A DNA stretch of 64,000 nt from Azorinus chamasolen (GCA_963576725.1 OY755246.1:69163371-69227370); one strand, 5' to 3'; positions 1 through 10,799 are shown, counted from the first letter of the stretch. The notes: generated from the letters alone by a model not told the origin. A program made the numbers and translations.

Positions 1-480
1 GTCCTTTCTTCTCAAATAGATCCGAACTGTTTGTAGGGAACATGAATAAACCTCATGCGGGTGCCGTCTGCAAATACATGTAACTGAAATACTGTTGGTC
101 GGACGTAAAACCCAACTCACTCACTCACTCACATGAATAAACCTTGTAATTCAAAAATAAAGTTGACGAATATTTGTGCAAAGAAGCAATTGTTCAGCAT
201 GCTAAACAGTAAACCTTTCCCTGGTGAATATTCATAAAAGAAATAATGATAGTATGAATATTAATTTGCTGGGTTTTATTATGGCTTATGTACACATGGT
301 TTGTTTGTTTATCGGTAGAATCTGAAGAATCGCCTTCATAAATTATAATTTCATAAGCAACTTTGTCTACTCTGCAAAAACGTCAAATAGTGCTCATATG
401 AAGGAACGGATTAAATCAAGTAGTATAGTTTTTTCAGTAAGTCTAATGTCCCAGGCTTTCTTTCTTTCTTTCTTCCAGGC
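1..480. other. No gene seen; short microsatellites
   Basis: AT-rich DNA without a supportable exon. It holds an ACTC-type microsatellite near 115-134 and a CTTT microsatellite near 460-476. I see no MITE core. Confidence 0.5.
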
Positions 481-483
481 CTC

Positions 484-575
484 GAAGCTGTAGAACTTGT
501 TGCTTGAGTCTGAGATCATTCTCAAGCATCTGACCAATCAGATACTTTAGAATGATCTCAGATTCAGAAGGTATA
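484..575. repeat. Hairpin repeat fragment with CCAAT motif
   Basis: Inverted arms (TCTGAGATCATTCT and its complement) flank a segment containing GACCAATCAGA. It is related to the larger elements at 965-1108 and 19075-19251. Confidence 0.55.
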
Positions 576-684
576 TAACCTTGGACCCAGGGTGGACACA
601 GGGGCTATTTCTGGACCAGCATTGAACAAAATGTAGCCTTTTTGAAGTGACGTGGTCGAATGTTTCCATCAAAGGTCGGACTTA

Positions 685-900
685 AGTCTTTATTCCATAA
701 ATACTCTTCTCTGCTAACAGACTAAACCCAGATCAGACGGCTTCTCTAGGATCTGCTGTTTGCTTATGATATAATATAGCAATGATTCTACAAGTTCTGC
801 CATGCGAAAATTGTCTATGTCTATGTTCTATCATAACAATTAATCTATTTAATGTTCATGATGTCATTATTTCTTACATGAATATTCATGGTGCAATGGC
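685..900 (+). mobile_element. Family B MITE, degenerate
   Basis: Starts with a decayed left end, then CAGATCAGACGGC and a shortened palindrome, then the diagnostic B right half with TTCATGATGTCATTATTTC and CATGAATATTCATGG. Confidence 0.6.
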
Positions 901-964
901 TTTAAACACATTGTTGTGGTTGCTCAATATGTACCACATTCACGCATAAGAACTAGGTCGTCTG

Positions 965-1108
965 AGAAGAGAACTGGGTCCATGCTTATAAAGCTTTTAG
1001 TTGAGTCTGAGATCGTTCTCAAGCTTTTGATTGGTCAGATTTGAGCCTTTGGCTCAAATCTGACCAATCAAAAGCTTGAGAACTCAAATCTGACCAATCA
1101 AAAGCCTG
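965..1108. mobile_element. CCAAT-rich palindromic element, partial
   Basis: Contains the same sequence as the palindrome at 19075-19251: AGCTTTTAGTTGAGTCTGAG, then inverted copies of CTTTTGATTGGTCAGATTTG. One arm is duplicated and the right end is missing. Confidence 0.6.
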
Positions 1109-1240
1109 GTCAGGAAAAACAGCAGCTAGCTAAAAAAAACAGTGTGTCAAAACATAGAGTTTTGGAAGTAACCGTTTCTTTGACTTCTCCGGAATCGAAA
1201 CAGGATTCATTGGCACCAATGGAACCATGGTGTATATAGT

Positions 1241-1550
1241 ATAGTTGAACTTCGATATCTCCAACTCGAACCTCGGATACCTCGAGTAAAAAGTTCAGTC
1301 TTTCCAAAACTTACAACACAGAATTGTTCTAAAAGGTATCACCACGCATAGAAATACATGCTCCAGCTCCATGCAGTATGAAAGTAATGCTGAAAGCTCC
1401 TATAGGAGCGTTTAACATTAGTTTAGACCCGCATTAGCTGTGAACTTGAGAAATGTTTCAGATTAGAAATCGGATGATTCGAACCTCGGTTATCTCGAAC
1501 TAGTTTGTATAGTCCCTTGAAGTTTCAGATATCTGAATTCAACTATACGT
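1241..1550. mobile_element. pogo-like MITE with GTTGAACTTCGATATC ends
   Basis: The inverted ends read TATAGTTGAACTTCGATATC on the left and a diverged complement ending GAATTCAACTATA on the right, compatible with TA flanks. The middle carries the AAAGCTCCTATAGGAGC apex of the H cores in decayed form. The assignment is by end sequence only. Confidence 0.5.
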
Positions 1551-1779
1551 GCTTTCGAGACTTGAAAAGTGGGTCACTTGAGCGACGCCGTATGATAAGT
1601 CTGAGGTTGTTTATTCCCCAAGGTGGCTGGACGCGAACCCGGGCAGGTTTTGTACTAAACAAGCGCTCTTCCCCTCGAAGGTCGGAGTTTTTTTAACTTG
1701 TGTGTTAACTATATAGTTTCTGCGGGTTTCCAAACGGATGATTCGTTTAATGAGCCCGTGCGTAGTTTCGTATACAGGG

Positions 1780-2165
1780 TCTGTACTTTTTGCATAAGCA
1801 TATAATTAATGTGTCAATGTCAACCGGTACATACCGAGTTTTACGCCCGAATAGCCCGAAACACCCTTCCAAACATCCCCATTAACCCTCCTTAAGCTGC
1901 AAAAAATAATAATGTAGACTGCTAAATCTCTAATCTGGTGAATTTTTTAGCAGTTTCTGTTTTATTTCAAGCAAATCGGCAATGCAATTGCCTTTTGCCA
2001 TATACAATTTCATAGTGAAAATGGCTACACATATAAGATATTTACACATACATATAATTTACAATTTAAGATATTATGGAACAATATCAAAAGTTATCAA
2101 GGTATTGCTACGTGAACAGAAAGCACATTTCAAATAAGCGACTTCCAATTCGATCAAACATTTGA
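1780..2165. other. No gene or recognisable repeat
   Basis: AT-rich sequence with no exon, MITE core or tandem repeat that I can see. Confidence 0.4.
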
Positions 2166-2345
2166 GAAACTATTGATCGAGTGTCAAACAGCTTGGATCA
2201 TGACGGCGTCTCGGCGTCTCATGTGGATCCAAGCTGTTTGCACGTGCCAGTCAATACGCGCTTAGTACGAGGCGAGTTTAATCTTCCCGTGTTAAGCGTG
2301 CTCTGTCTGGCATTTGCAAACAGCTTGGACCAAAGAAAGGGGTAT
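2165..2345. mobile_element. Family E palindromic core and right flank
   Basis: Core with CAAACAGCTTGGATC and its complement around GGCGTCTCGGCGTC, followed by the typical E right flank (CAATACGCGCTTAGTACGAG). No clear terminal TTAA. Confidence 0.5.
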
Positions 2346-2386
2346 ACATGTATTTACATCGAATAAGATTATTTGTAATCTATAAA

Positions 2387-3150
2387 CAGTTGAATTTCAA
2401 TATCTCGAACTTCAAGGGACCGTATAAATTACTTCGTGATACCAGAAATTCGAGTCATTCGATTTCTAACGTGGACAATTCATCAAGTTCACAACTTAAT
2501 GCTGGTACAAAAGCTTTTAGAATTACTTTCGACCTGCATTAAACTGTCACATGTGTTTCTAGATATGTGTACTAGTATCTGTATGTGTATTAATATATGT
2601 ATGCGTATTAATATAATGTATGTGTATTGATATGTGTATGTGTATTGATATGTGTATGTGCATTAATATCTGTATTTGTATTAATATGTGTATGTGCATT
2701 ATTATATGTATGCTCATTAATATCTGTATGTTTATTAATATATGTATGTGCATTAATCTGTATGTGCATTAATATCTGTATGTGCATTATCTGTATGTGC
2801 ATTACTATTTGAATGTGCATTAATATCTGTATGTGCATTATCTGTATGTGCATTACTATTTGAATGTGTATTAATATCTGTATGTGTATTAATATATGTA
2901 TGTGTATTAATATCTGTATGTGTATTGCTATCTGTATGTGTATTAATATATGTATGTTTATTAATATATGTGGGTGAGTTAATATCTGTATGTGCATTAA
3001 TATCTGTATTTGTATTAATATCTGTATGTGCATTAAGATATATACACTTAGAACCATTCGGTACTGTAAGTTTTGGAAGGACTCAACTTTTTCTTCGAAT
3101 TATCCAGAAGTACGAGTTAACGAAGTTCGAGATATCGAAGTTTAAGTGTA
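2387..3150. mobile_element. pogo-like MITE swollen by a minisatellite
   Basis: The left end reads ACAGTTGAATTTCAATATCT. The right end reads GAAGTTCGAGATATCGAAGT followed by TTAAGTGT, its near complement. The ends match the element at 1241-1550. The interior is almost entirely the 18-bp array described separately, so the array expanded inside a transposon. Confidence 0.55.
2560..3040. repeat. 18-bp minisatellite (TGTATGTGCATTAATATC)
   Basis: About 26 units of 18 bp, some 12 bp, with G/T/A variation at a few positions. Because the unit is a multiple of three and lacks stops in several frames, long repetitive open frames (MHIQILMHIQ-type) appear on both strands. They are not genes. Confidence 0.9.
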
Positions 3151-3159
3151 CGTGTTAGT

Positions 3160-3790
3160 AAGATGAAATGAAGCTTAGCCATATTCGGAACGTGGATTTA
3201 TTTCCTCAGAATGTAGCATGTGCTTGATATTCCTTGGTTCAGTGGCATTAATTACTTACTTTTAATAGCATGGTATATGTTATGTTTAACTCTCCATAGA
3301 TCTCAAATCAGGCCCCAGTTTCACGAACATTCTTAAATAATTACTTAGCTAAGTCTGGTATTTAAAAAAATCACAAGAGCATAACTTTTCATAGATTAGT
3401 GTTTGTATTGTCACAAAGGGGTAAGATATTTGCCCAGTTATCAGTTGAAGAATACATATTGCATTTGATAATAACTGAAGGTGATCTAAACCAAAAGCAA
3501 TATTTAAGAATGTGTAACGGACTTAAGAATTTTATCGAATTCATTTTGGGTTGAGTTAGATGTTCCATGCATTTTCTATTTAAAAATTATAATAGAATGT
3601 CACCACGGTTTCTGTTTAGATAAATTATTTCACATATCTCCTCAATATGTAAATGTAATACCAATGATAACTAACATGTATGCCTTGGTTGCATAAGCTT
3701 TCTAGTTTAATACGTTCAGTTTAGATACTCTTCAAGTTCTCACAGGATCTAGATTTCTACATGGATCATTGGAGGACGATCACAAGTTTT
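3160..3790. other. No gene; diverged repeat starting CCCCAGTTTCACGAAC
   Basis: The stretch from 3312 begins GGCCCCAGTTTCACGAAC, a start I associate with dispersed invertebrate repeats. Inverted partners are not clear. No exon is supportable. Confidence 0.35.
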
Positions 3791-3794
3791 CTTC

Positions 3795-4045
3795 CACACA
3801 CATCACTGTTTCCTCCATGAATATTCATATAAAAACTAATGACATAATGAATATTATTTATGTGTATGTTTTAAGAAATGGCATATGAACACATACTGTT
3901 TTGGATTTTGCAGAAACGACAGAATCAGATCTATACTATTTAATAATCAAACAGAGCAGACCTGATTAGACAGTCATCTGATCTGGGTTTACTATGTTTG
4001 TAAATGTTTAAAAGGCGTATCTGTTGAGTAAAGGAATAGTTCTGA
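3795..4045 (-). mobile_element. Family B MITE
   Basis: Inverted-orientation B: CTCCATGAATATTCATAT, AAATGGCATATGAACACA, then a shortened core CAGACCTGATTAGACAG..CATCTGATCTGGG, then AAAGGCGTATCTGTTGAGTAAAGG. Confidence 0.7.
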
Positions 4046-4264
4046 TCTTACACATAAGCTCATATTTTAGAGGTATGCCTACTGGTTTGTTTTAATTGAA
4101 GGTAACATTATTCGGAGCAGGCCCTTTAGAAGAACAATGCTAATAAAACCTGATCGGTACAGAATGGAAATGATTTGGTAATTCAGTATTAACATAAGAA
4201 TACAACCCTTATCCGATGTAAAAAGACAATATCTGTTCCTGCTGCAGTTTTTACTAAGAAAGCA

Positions 4265-4520
4265 TTAACCCTTTTCTTCAAATAAACGCCATTTCACGCA
4301 TTTACAAACAAACAGAGTAGACCCAGATCAGACGGCTCCTATAGGAGCCGTCTTATCAGGGTCTACTCTGTTAGCTAATTCGATTTTGATATATCTGTTT
4401 ATTTAGGTTTTTTTAAAAATGGCTACAATGTTCCATCTTCCATATTTTATTATAACTATTTTGTCCATGAATATTCAGTAGGTATTGAAATTTGGCATAA
4501 CTATAGACCAGGCAAAGGGT
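4265..4520 (+). mobile_element. Family C MITE
   Basis: TTAACCC start, palindromic core CAGAGTAGACCCAGATCAG..CTCCTATAGGAG, then the C-specific right half (GGCTACAATGTTCCATCTTC, TTTTGTCCATGAATATTCAG) ending in AAAGGGTTA. Confidence 0.8.
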
Positions 4521-4631
4521 TAGCCGAGTATCAAACAGCTTGGATTCTCAATGAGACACCGAGCTACTCGACGTCTCGTCTCGGGCCTAGCCTTGTCAAT
4601 GAGAGTCAGATCGCGGTAAGTGAAATAAGGA

Positions 4632-5385
4632 TTAACTCCATGAATATTCGTGAATGAAATAATGACACCATGAATATTAATGAGCTGATAATTTGTGTCA
4701 CCTGCCGAGAGGCAGTGTGTCACTTAGGGATCACTTTTCCGTCGTCTGTCTGTCCGTCTGCCTGTCTGTTTGCCCGTCCATCCGTCCGTATGTCTGTCTG
4801 TCTGTATGTCTGTCTGTGTGTCACACTTTCTTTTTGACTGTCATTTCTAAACTAATCATTATAGAGCTTTCAAATTTCATATGCCTTCCTCTCATTGAGA
4901 ACCATTGATGTGACTAAGGTCCATCACTCTACATGCAATGCTTTTTGAGTTATTCCCTTTGTTCACACTTTGTTTTTGGACTGTCATTTCTGAACTAATC
5001 ATTATAGAGCTTTTGTGTCTTTCTCTCAGTGAGGACCATTGATGTAACCAAGGTCAATCACTCTGCATGCAATACTTTTTGAGTTATTCCCCTTTGTTCT
5101 GATTTCACTACAGCATATTAACAGTTTTTGTGTCAGCTGTGAGCAGGTGACACATGTGTTCCTCCGAATACTCTTGTTTATAATGTCATATGATACATTG
5201 TATATCGGGATTGTTTGACCAAGATGGAAACTGTACAACAAGATGTATATTATATCATAAGCAAACACAGCAGACCCTGGTCAGACGGCTCCTATACGAG
5301 CCGTCTGATCTGGCATCTACTCTGTTTGCAAAGGCATAGGCATAGAAAGGCGTATTTATGGTGTATGGCTTCAACTTGCCCGAAC
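4632..5385 (-). mobile_element. Family B MITE interrupted by element O
   Basis: Left part TTAACTCCATGAATATTCG..AATATTAATGAGCTGATAATT. Right part resumes at about 5177 with TTATAATGTCATATGATACA and the core GCAGACCCTGGTCAGACGG. The consensus B joins these two parts directly, so the O element at 4694-5176 is a later insertion. Confidence 0.75.
4694..5176. mobile_element. Element O (GTGTCACCTGC inverted ends)
   Basis: The left end reads GTGTCACCTGCCGAGAGGCA. The right end carries GAGCAGGTGACACATGTGTT. The inside has a TGTC/TCCG microsatellite (4740-4820) and two copies of a GTCATTTCTRAACTAATCAT unit. A shorter copy lies inverted at 54305-54612. No transposase frame is present. Confidence 0.7.
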
Positions 5386-5424
5386 AAACTACAGAAAATA
5401 TATTATACTTGCAGTTAATTATGT

Positions 5425-6345
5425 TCAGTATCAGCCGCTTGTTACAACGTGCACTGGGTAGCAGTCGGTTGTTACAACAGACCTGTCATACATTGTACTA
5501 GGTAACAGCCGGTTGTTACAACAGACCTGTGATATATTGTACTAGGTAACAACCGGTTGTTACAAATGACCTGTGATACACTGTACTAGGTAACAGCCGG
5601 TTGTTACAAATGACCTGTGATACACTGTACTAGGTAACAGCCGGTTGTTACAAATGACCTGTGATACATTGTACTAGGTAACAGCCGGTTGTTACAAATG
5701 ACCTGTGATACACTGTACTAGGTAACAGCCGGTTGTTACAAATGACCTGTGATACACTGTACTAGGTAACAGCCGGTTGTTACAAATGACCTGTGATACA
5801 TTGTACTAGGTAACAACCGGTTGTTACAAATGACCTGTGATACATTGTACTAGGTAACAGCCGGTTGTTACAAATGACCTGTGATACACTGTACTAGGTA
5901 ACAGCCGGTTGTTACAAATGACCTGTGATACATTGTACTAGGTAACAGCCGGTTGTTACAAATAACCTGTGATACATCGTACTAGGTAACAACCGGTTGT
6001 TACAAATGACCTGTGATACATTTGTACTAGGTAACAACCGGTTGTTACAAATGACCTGTGATACATCGTACTAGGTAACAACCGGTTGTTACAACATACT
6101 TGTGATACATTGCACTGGATAACAGCCGGTTATTACAACAGACTTGTGATACATTGCACTGGGTAACAATCGGTTGTTACAACTGCCCTGTGATACACTG
6201 CAATGGGTAACAGTCGGTTGTTACAACATACCTGTGATACATTGCACTGGGTAACAGCCGGTTGTTACAACTGATTTTGTGATACATTGCACTTGGTAAC
6301 GGTCGGTTGTTACAACTGACCAGCGAAACACTGCACTGGGTAACG
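5425..6345. repeat. 44-bp satellite with palindromic GTAACAACCGGTTGTTAC
   Basis: About 21 tandem units of 44 bp. Each has an 18-bp near-palindrome (GTAACARCCGGTTGTTAC) followed by AAATGACCTGTGATACA. Inner units are nearly identical and outer units more diverged, as expected for unequal exchange. Five units carry the fully palindromic form with AACCGGTT. Confidence 0.95.
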
Positions 6346-6586
6346 AATAGATAGTTTTATGTATATACTATCCCTGAATATGTCTTCAGAAGTAATGAAA
6401 TAAAAACAGACCAGGTTTATAGTTTCAATATACTTTATTGATATATATTATATTCTAGATTTATACATATATACAATAACGTTATTTGCATAGGAAAGTT
6501 TGGCTTCAATTCTAATAAAAGTGTTTCTGTACAAATATATACAAATATATACACATAATGTACACTGCCCGAATAAAACGCAATAC

Positions 6587-6935
6587 AGCAAACCCCTCTA
6601 AACCGGACATTAAAATTAATATGAAAACCGGTCTTTCCGATAGGTGACAGCTTAATGCAGGTTGAAAGTCATGCAAAAAGCTCCTACAGGAGCTTTCTAT
6701 ATGACTGTCACCCTGTATTAAGCGGCCATCTGCCTAAAAGACATCAATTCTTCTTTATTAAAATTACGATTTAGACGAGTTCTACTGTACAGTAAAAGCC
6801 CTCTAAAGCAACCATTAACACAGATCATTGTTTTGTCATAGAGGCAGGTGGTTGTTTAATGCAGGAAGAAAATTACGCAAAAGAAGCTTTTCATTACCTT
6901 CGCCCTGCATTAAGCATCCTTCGCTATACAGGAAA
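6587..6935. mobile_element. Two adjacent pogo-like MITEs (H1 then H2-like)
   Basis: First element: CAGCAAACCCCTCTAAACCGG..TTAATGCAGG core with AAAGCTCCTACAGGAGCTTT..TTCTACTGTA, ending about 6790. The second starts CAGTAAAAGCCCTCTAAAGC and has a decayed core AAGAAGCTTTT with GCCCTGCATTAAGC, ending near ATACAGG. Confidence 0.7.
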
Positions 6936-6969
6936 CACACCTTTAAAATATATATCGTAAAAACTGTTG

Positions 6970-7190
6970 ATACTTTACTCCATGAATATTCAGGAACGAA
7001 ATAGAATATTAATTAACTGAATATTTGTGATGACACCATGAACAAAGTAAGCTTTCATCATAATAAAAACAGTAGAATCAGATAATTTTATTATACCATT
7101 AGCAAACAGAGTAGATCCTGATCGGATGGCTCCTAAAGGAGTCGTCTGAGCTGGGTCTACTCTGTTTTCAAAGGGGTTACAGTAAGTATC
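6970..7190 (-). mobile_element. Family B MITE
   Basis: CTCCATGAATATTCAGG, then AATATTAATTAACTG, then core GAGTAGATCCTGATCGGATGG..CTGAGCTGGGTCTACTCTG. Confidence 0.7.
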
Positions 7191-7241
7191 TATGCAGTAA
7201 ACTTTGAAATAGATCACCGGCCCTCTTATCTGAAGCTCTAA

Positions 7242-7662
7242 TACAGTAGAACCTGTCTTAAGCGACCATTCATTTATTGAACACCAGAGCTTTATAAAGC
7301 AGATGGATGCTTAATGCAGGTCAAAGTAATGCAGAAAGCTGCTACCAAAGCTGTATTAAGTTACCACCTGCCTTATAAGCCTATAATTATACCTCTTTTT
7401 GACGGTCGCTTAGACCTTTCCTCCATAAATACGCCCTTCTACGCCACTGTAAAACTCACCTATTGAAACCATTGTGATAAATAGAGCATTTGCTCATATA
7501 GGAGTAAATGCTCTATTTATCACATGCAATGATTTCAAACTACAAAATTCTAAACTTTTCCTTTCCTCTAGATAATGCTCCTTTTCGGTACATTTATTCC
7601 AAGAGGTTGGATCTAAAAAATAGCCTATGCGATAATTGGTTAAGACAAGTTTTACTGTACTT
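7242..7662. mobile_element. H2 pogo-like MITE carrying a nested A
   Basis: Left end ACAGTAGAACCTGTCTTAAG; decayed TTAATGCAGG core. The right end is split: ..TGACGGTCGCTTAGAC, then a family A element (7413-7645), then TTAAGACAAGTTTTACTGTA. The insertion site is the TTAA of the H2 end motif GCTTAAGAC. Confidence 0.75.
7413..7645 (+). mobile_element. Family A MITE nested in H2
   Basis: CTTTCCTCCATAAATACGCC left end, core GATAAATAGAGCATTTGCTC and complement, right half with CCTTTTCGGTACATTTATTC and GGTTGGATCT. The flanking TTAA has decayed on the left. Confidence 0.8.
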
Positions 7663-7814
7663 AGAGCAAACCCTGAAAACATAACATATGAGACGCACCA
7701 TGAGAGAAAGCACGTTCAGGAGACCATAGCCAGTCGCAAAACGATCTGATCGGGATCAGCACAGTTTGTAAAATGCTTAACCCTTATCCTGTTGTAGAAG
7801 ATATGTGTGCTTAA

Positions 7815-8020
7815 CCCTTTCGCTGACAATGCCGGATATGTGATTACCTATGCAAACAGTTTGGATCCAGATGAGACGCCGAGTAACTCGGCGTCTCATC
7901 AGGATCCAAACTGTTTGTTACTGCTACTGTGGTTTTGAAACAAAAATGTAGAAAATCAAACAATGAAAATTTGTAGCAAACGACAAAGTTAGCAGACTAC
8001 ATATTTTGGCAGCGAAAGGG
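7815..8020 (+). mobile_element. Family D MITE
   Basis: Lies between TTAA (7811) and TTAC (8021). Ends CCCTTTCGCTG / CAGCGAAAGGG. Core TTTGGATCCAGATGAGACGC around CGAGTAACTCG. The right half has TAGCAAACGACAAAGTTAGC. Confidence 0.85.
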
Positions 8021-8039
8021 TTACATCTCAGTGAGTAAG

Positions 8040-8205
8040 AAATAAAGAACTCATGAATATTAATTATATGAGTGTGTATAATGCCATATGAACACGTGAA
8101 CGCTTGGCTATGGTAGTATTTCGTAAACAAACAGAGCAGACCCTGATCATACGGTTCCTACAGAAGCTGTCTGAGCTTGGTCTACTCTGTTTGTAAAAAA
8201 AAGTG
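8040..8205 (-). mobile_element. Family B MITE, partial
   Basis: Begins at CATGAATATTAATTATATG; core AGACCCTGATCATACGGTTC..CTGAGCTTGGTCTACTCTG; right end absent. Confidence 0.6.
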
Positions 8206-8524
8206 TCAATTAGCGCTTTTATAAGATAAAGAGTTTACAGTCCCGGGCAAATTATTTGTTTTTTCATGCGAGCTCTTGAGAAATTAAGTCTAGACAGTTT
8301 TCAAGCTGTGCAGATAGATCTTGACCAGACCATGTTATACAAAATTTAATGACGAAACAATACAAGTTCTGTTTAGTGTAACAGCATATAATCCAGAAGC
8401 ATTTTCTTCAATTGATGCAATGTTCAAAAGACACACTTTCCCGTAACAGGGATCGTCTAGGACTTTAACCCTTCTCATGCTAAGAAAAAAACAATCTGCT
8501 CAAACTCTCATCTGTACATTTAGA

Positions 8525-8775
8525 CATTTCCCTCATACAAGCGCCTTTTCATGCATCTGCAAAACAGAGTACACCCAGACCAGACGGTTCCTATAGGAGC
8601 CGTGTGAGCTGGGTCTATTCTGGTTGCTTATGAGACTAATAAGAGATCTGACTCTACAGTTTCTACCAGTACCAAAACCTTCTGTATACATAAAAGCATA
8701 TATAAAAGCAGCTAATAAGTTTTCATGGTGGGTGTCATTATTTCAGACTTGAATATTAAACAAGGAAAGTGTTCA
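8525..8775 (+). mobile_element. Family B MITE
   Basis: TTTCCCTCATACAAGCGCC, core CACCCAGACCAGACGGTTCC..GTGTGAGCTGGGTC, then TCTACAGTTTCTACCAGTAC and a decayed right end. The core is symmetric for CCCAG here, unlike most copies. Confidence 0.65.
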
Positions 8776-8819
8776 GTGATTATTTTTGGATTCATTCAAT
8801 ATTTTGATAAGCCACTGAC

Positions 8820-8955
8820 CGAGCGTCAAACAGCTTAGATCCTGATGAGGCGCCGAGTTACTCGGCTTGTCATGATGAGACGCCGAGTTACTCGGCTACT
8901 CATCTGGACTCAAGCTGTCTGCAAATACGAGTCATGTCTCGCGTAGTATGAGAAG
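8820..8955. mobile_element. Family E core with duplicated apex
   Basis: CGTCAAACAGCTTAGATCCTG arm, two copies of GATGAGRCGCCGAGTTACTC in tandem, then the CATCTGGACTCAAGCTG arm. The flank GTCTCGCGTAGTATGAGAAG ends in GGGTTAAT. The duplication turns a simple hairpin into a branched one. Confidence 0.6.
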
Positions 8956-9349
8956 GGTTAATAATGTAAATAGCGTCACTTCCAAGTTTCCATTCAGATA
9001 TTATATACATAGTGTACACTGCATCAGCTATTAGCATACAGAGTAATTGTCGTCTGCCAAGAAATGTCGTCTGAGTTTAAACTTTTATTTTTAAAAAAAC
9101 AAACAAAAAAAACATTTACGTTTCAATACTGTCAAACAGTCATTGTCCAGACCAGACGCTGAGTTACTGGTGGCTCATAAAGATACATACTGTTTCCAAA
9201 TATCATCATGAAATCCCTGCTGGCGTGCAAAGAGTTGTGTGTCCGTTTGTAATTACAGTTAGCTTTATCGTCTGCAAACTTTGTCGTCTGCTACAATTTT
9301 ATTCATTTATTATGTATTTCTTCCGTTTGTAATTGCAGAAAGCTGAAAT

Positions 9350-9530
9350 CCATTAACTTTATCGTTTGCTAAAAACTTTTTTTTTGTATATCTGTATTTT
9401 TATTTTAAAAAGGTATAGTCACAGTAACAAACAATTTGGATCTTGATGAGATGCCAAGTTACTGGGCGTCTCATCTGGATCCAAACGCTTTGCATGGGTA
9501 ATCACAGATGGGACATTGGCAGCGAAGTAG
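9350..9530 (-). mobile_element. Family D MITE, diverged
   Basis: TCGTTTGCTAAAAAC..TAGTCACAGTAACAAACAAT, core TTTGGATCTTGATGAGATGC around CCAAGTTACTGGG, right end ATTGGCAGCGAAGTAG. A more decayed D-like core precedes it near 9130-9220. Confidence 0.6.
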
Positions 9531-9572
9531 GCCTAGTTAACTGTTTTATTTATAACTTGGCAAAGGGAACAT

Positions 9573-9785
9573 TTTAGCCCCTTCAGTACGGGACTCGAGC
9601 CACTATTGTACTTTGCAAACAATGTAGACCCAGATGAGAGGGCTCCTAGAGGAGCTCTCTCACCAGGGTCTTCACTGTTTGTCATGTTACAATATTCTTT
9701 AGAAATATCCCTGGATATTCATAGTAATCCTGACCTTTATGAATTTTGGAAGTGTTCATTTGAAAATGTAGCATTGAAACAGTTC
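9573..9785 (-). mobile_element. Family F MITE
   Basis: CCCCTTCAGTACGGGACTCG left end, core GTAGACCCAGATGAGAGGGC around CTCCTAGAGGAG, then TGTCATGTTACAATATTC, TGGATATTCATAGTAATCC. Confidence 0.7.
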
Positions 9786-9921
9786 ACAGTTTCTCAGTTA
9801 TTGGCGAGTCTGCGAATACTATTATAAACAGTCTGGGTCCACATGAAATGTGACAAATGGAAGCAAATTCCACTTTGAATCCTAAAGCAGACGATACGAT
9901 TATATTTGGCGGTTAAACGGT

Positions 9922-10140
9922 AAGCCCATTCCCTCATATTGACGCCTTTTGACGCCTCTGTAAGTCTTTTTAAACCACTGTGATGCGTATAGAGCATTTG
10001 CCCCATAAGAGCAAAGGTCCTTTTTGTCCCATTGGTTTCAAAACCACACAATTGAATAGGTCCTTTATCTAGTACATGGCTCCTTTTCGGTAGATCTATT
10101 CACAGAGGTTGGATCTAAAATAGGCTATGATGTAATGGGT
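9922..10140 (+). mobile_element. Family A MITE
   Basis: CCCATTCCCTCATATTGACG left-end variant, decayed core TAGAGCATTTGCCCCATAAG, right half GCTCCTTTTCGGTAGATC, end GTAATGGGTTAA. Confidence 0.7.
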
Positions 10141-10587
10141 TAAAGCGGTGCTGGGACTTGGTGTCTGAACAGGATATACATTGTCACTCGTCAATAACAA
10201 CAGTATTTTCATCCTCCCCCATCACCCATCCCATCCTCGCAAACGGTTTGACTAGTATATAGCCCTCTGACATTGGTCTACACTGTTTGCAAACGCTATT
10301 AAAGCCGTTCCCCTCATTCAAATGGTTAAGAAATTGTACAGATACTTAAAGCGTGCAAGAAGAGAAAAAAATACAATTAAATTGTAAAGAAAACTGGTGA
10401 AAATAGTTTAACCCATTCCTGGTTGTAACAAAAGGTGGACAAAAGGTGCTCAAAGGTGGACCTGGTGCAATCTTGACTACTTTCCATTCGATCAAGCTTT
10501 TGCGAAACTATGGCAGAGTGTCAAACAGCTTGGCTCCTCCAGATTGCTGTCTGCACAATGCCAGCCAAGTCACACAATCAGGGTTAA

Positions 10588-10792
10588 CTCTTTCGCTGAC
10601 ATATTTTGTCGTCTGCAAACTTTTTTGTCTGCTACAATTTCGGGTTTTTTCTTTTCTTATTTATTTGTTTAAAAAAACAGTCACAGTAACGAACAGTTTG
10701 GATCCTGATTAGAGGCCGAGTTACTCGGCGTCTCATCTGGATCCAAACTGTTTGCATAGGTAATCACAGGTGCGATATTGGCAGCGAAAGAG
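10588..10792 (-). mobile_element. Family D MITE with intact TTAA flanks
   Basis: TTAA at 10584-10587 and 10793-10796. Ends CTCTTTCGCTG / CAGCGAAAGAG. Core GTTTGGATCCTGATTAGAGG with its CATCTGGATCCAAAC complement. Confidence 0.85.
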
Positions 10793-10799
10793 TTAAATA

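Noticed and set aside
2559..3158. Open frames of 60-150 codons on both strands (MHIQILMHIQ, VCVLICVCAL types)
   Set aside because: By-products of an 18-bp minisatellite with a period divisible by three.
4730..4830. Coding frame VCLSVCLSVCPSIRP
   Set aside because: TGTC/TCCG microsatellite within element O.
5425..6345. CRISPR-like array (regular 44-bp periodicity with palindromic repeat)
   Set aside because: Units are repeated in full, with no unique spacers, and the genome is eukaryotic: it is a satellite.
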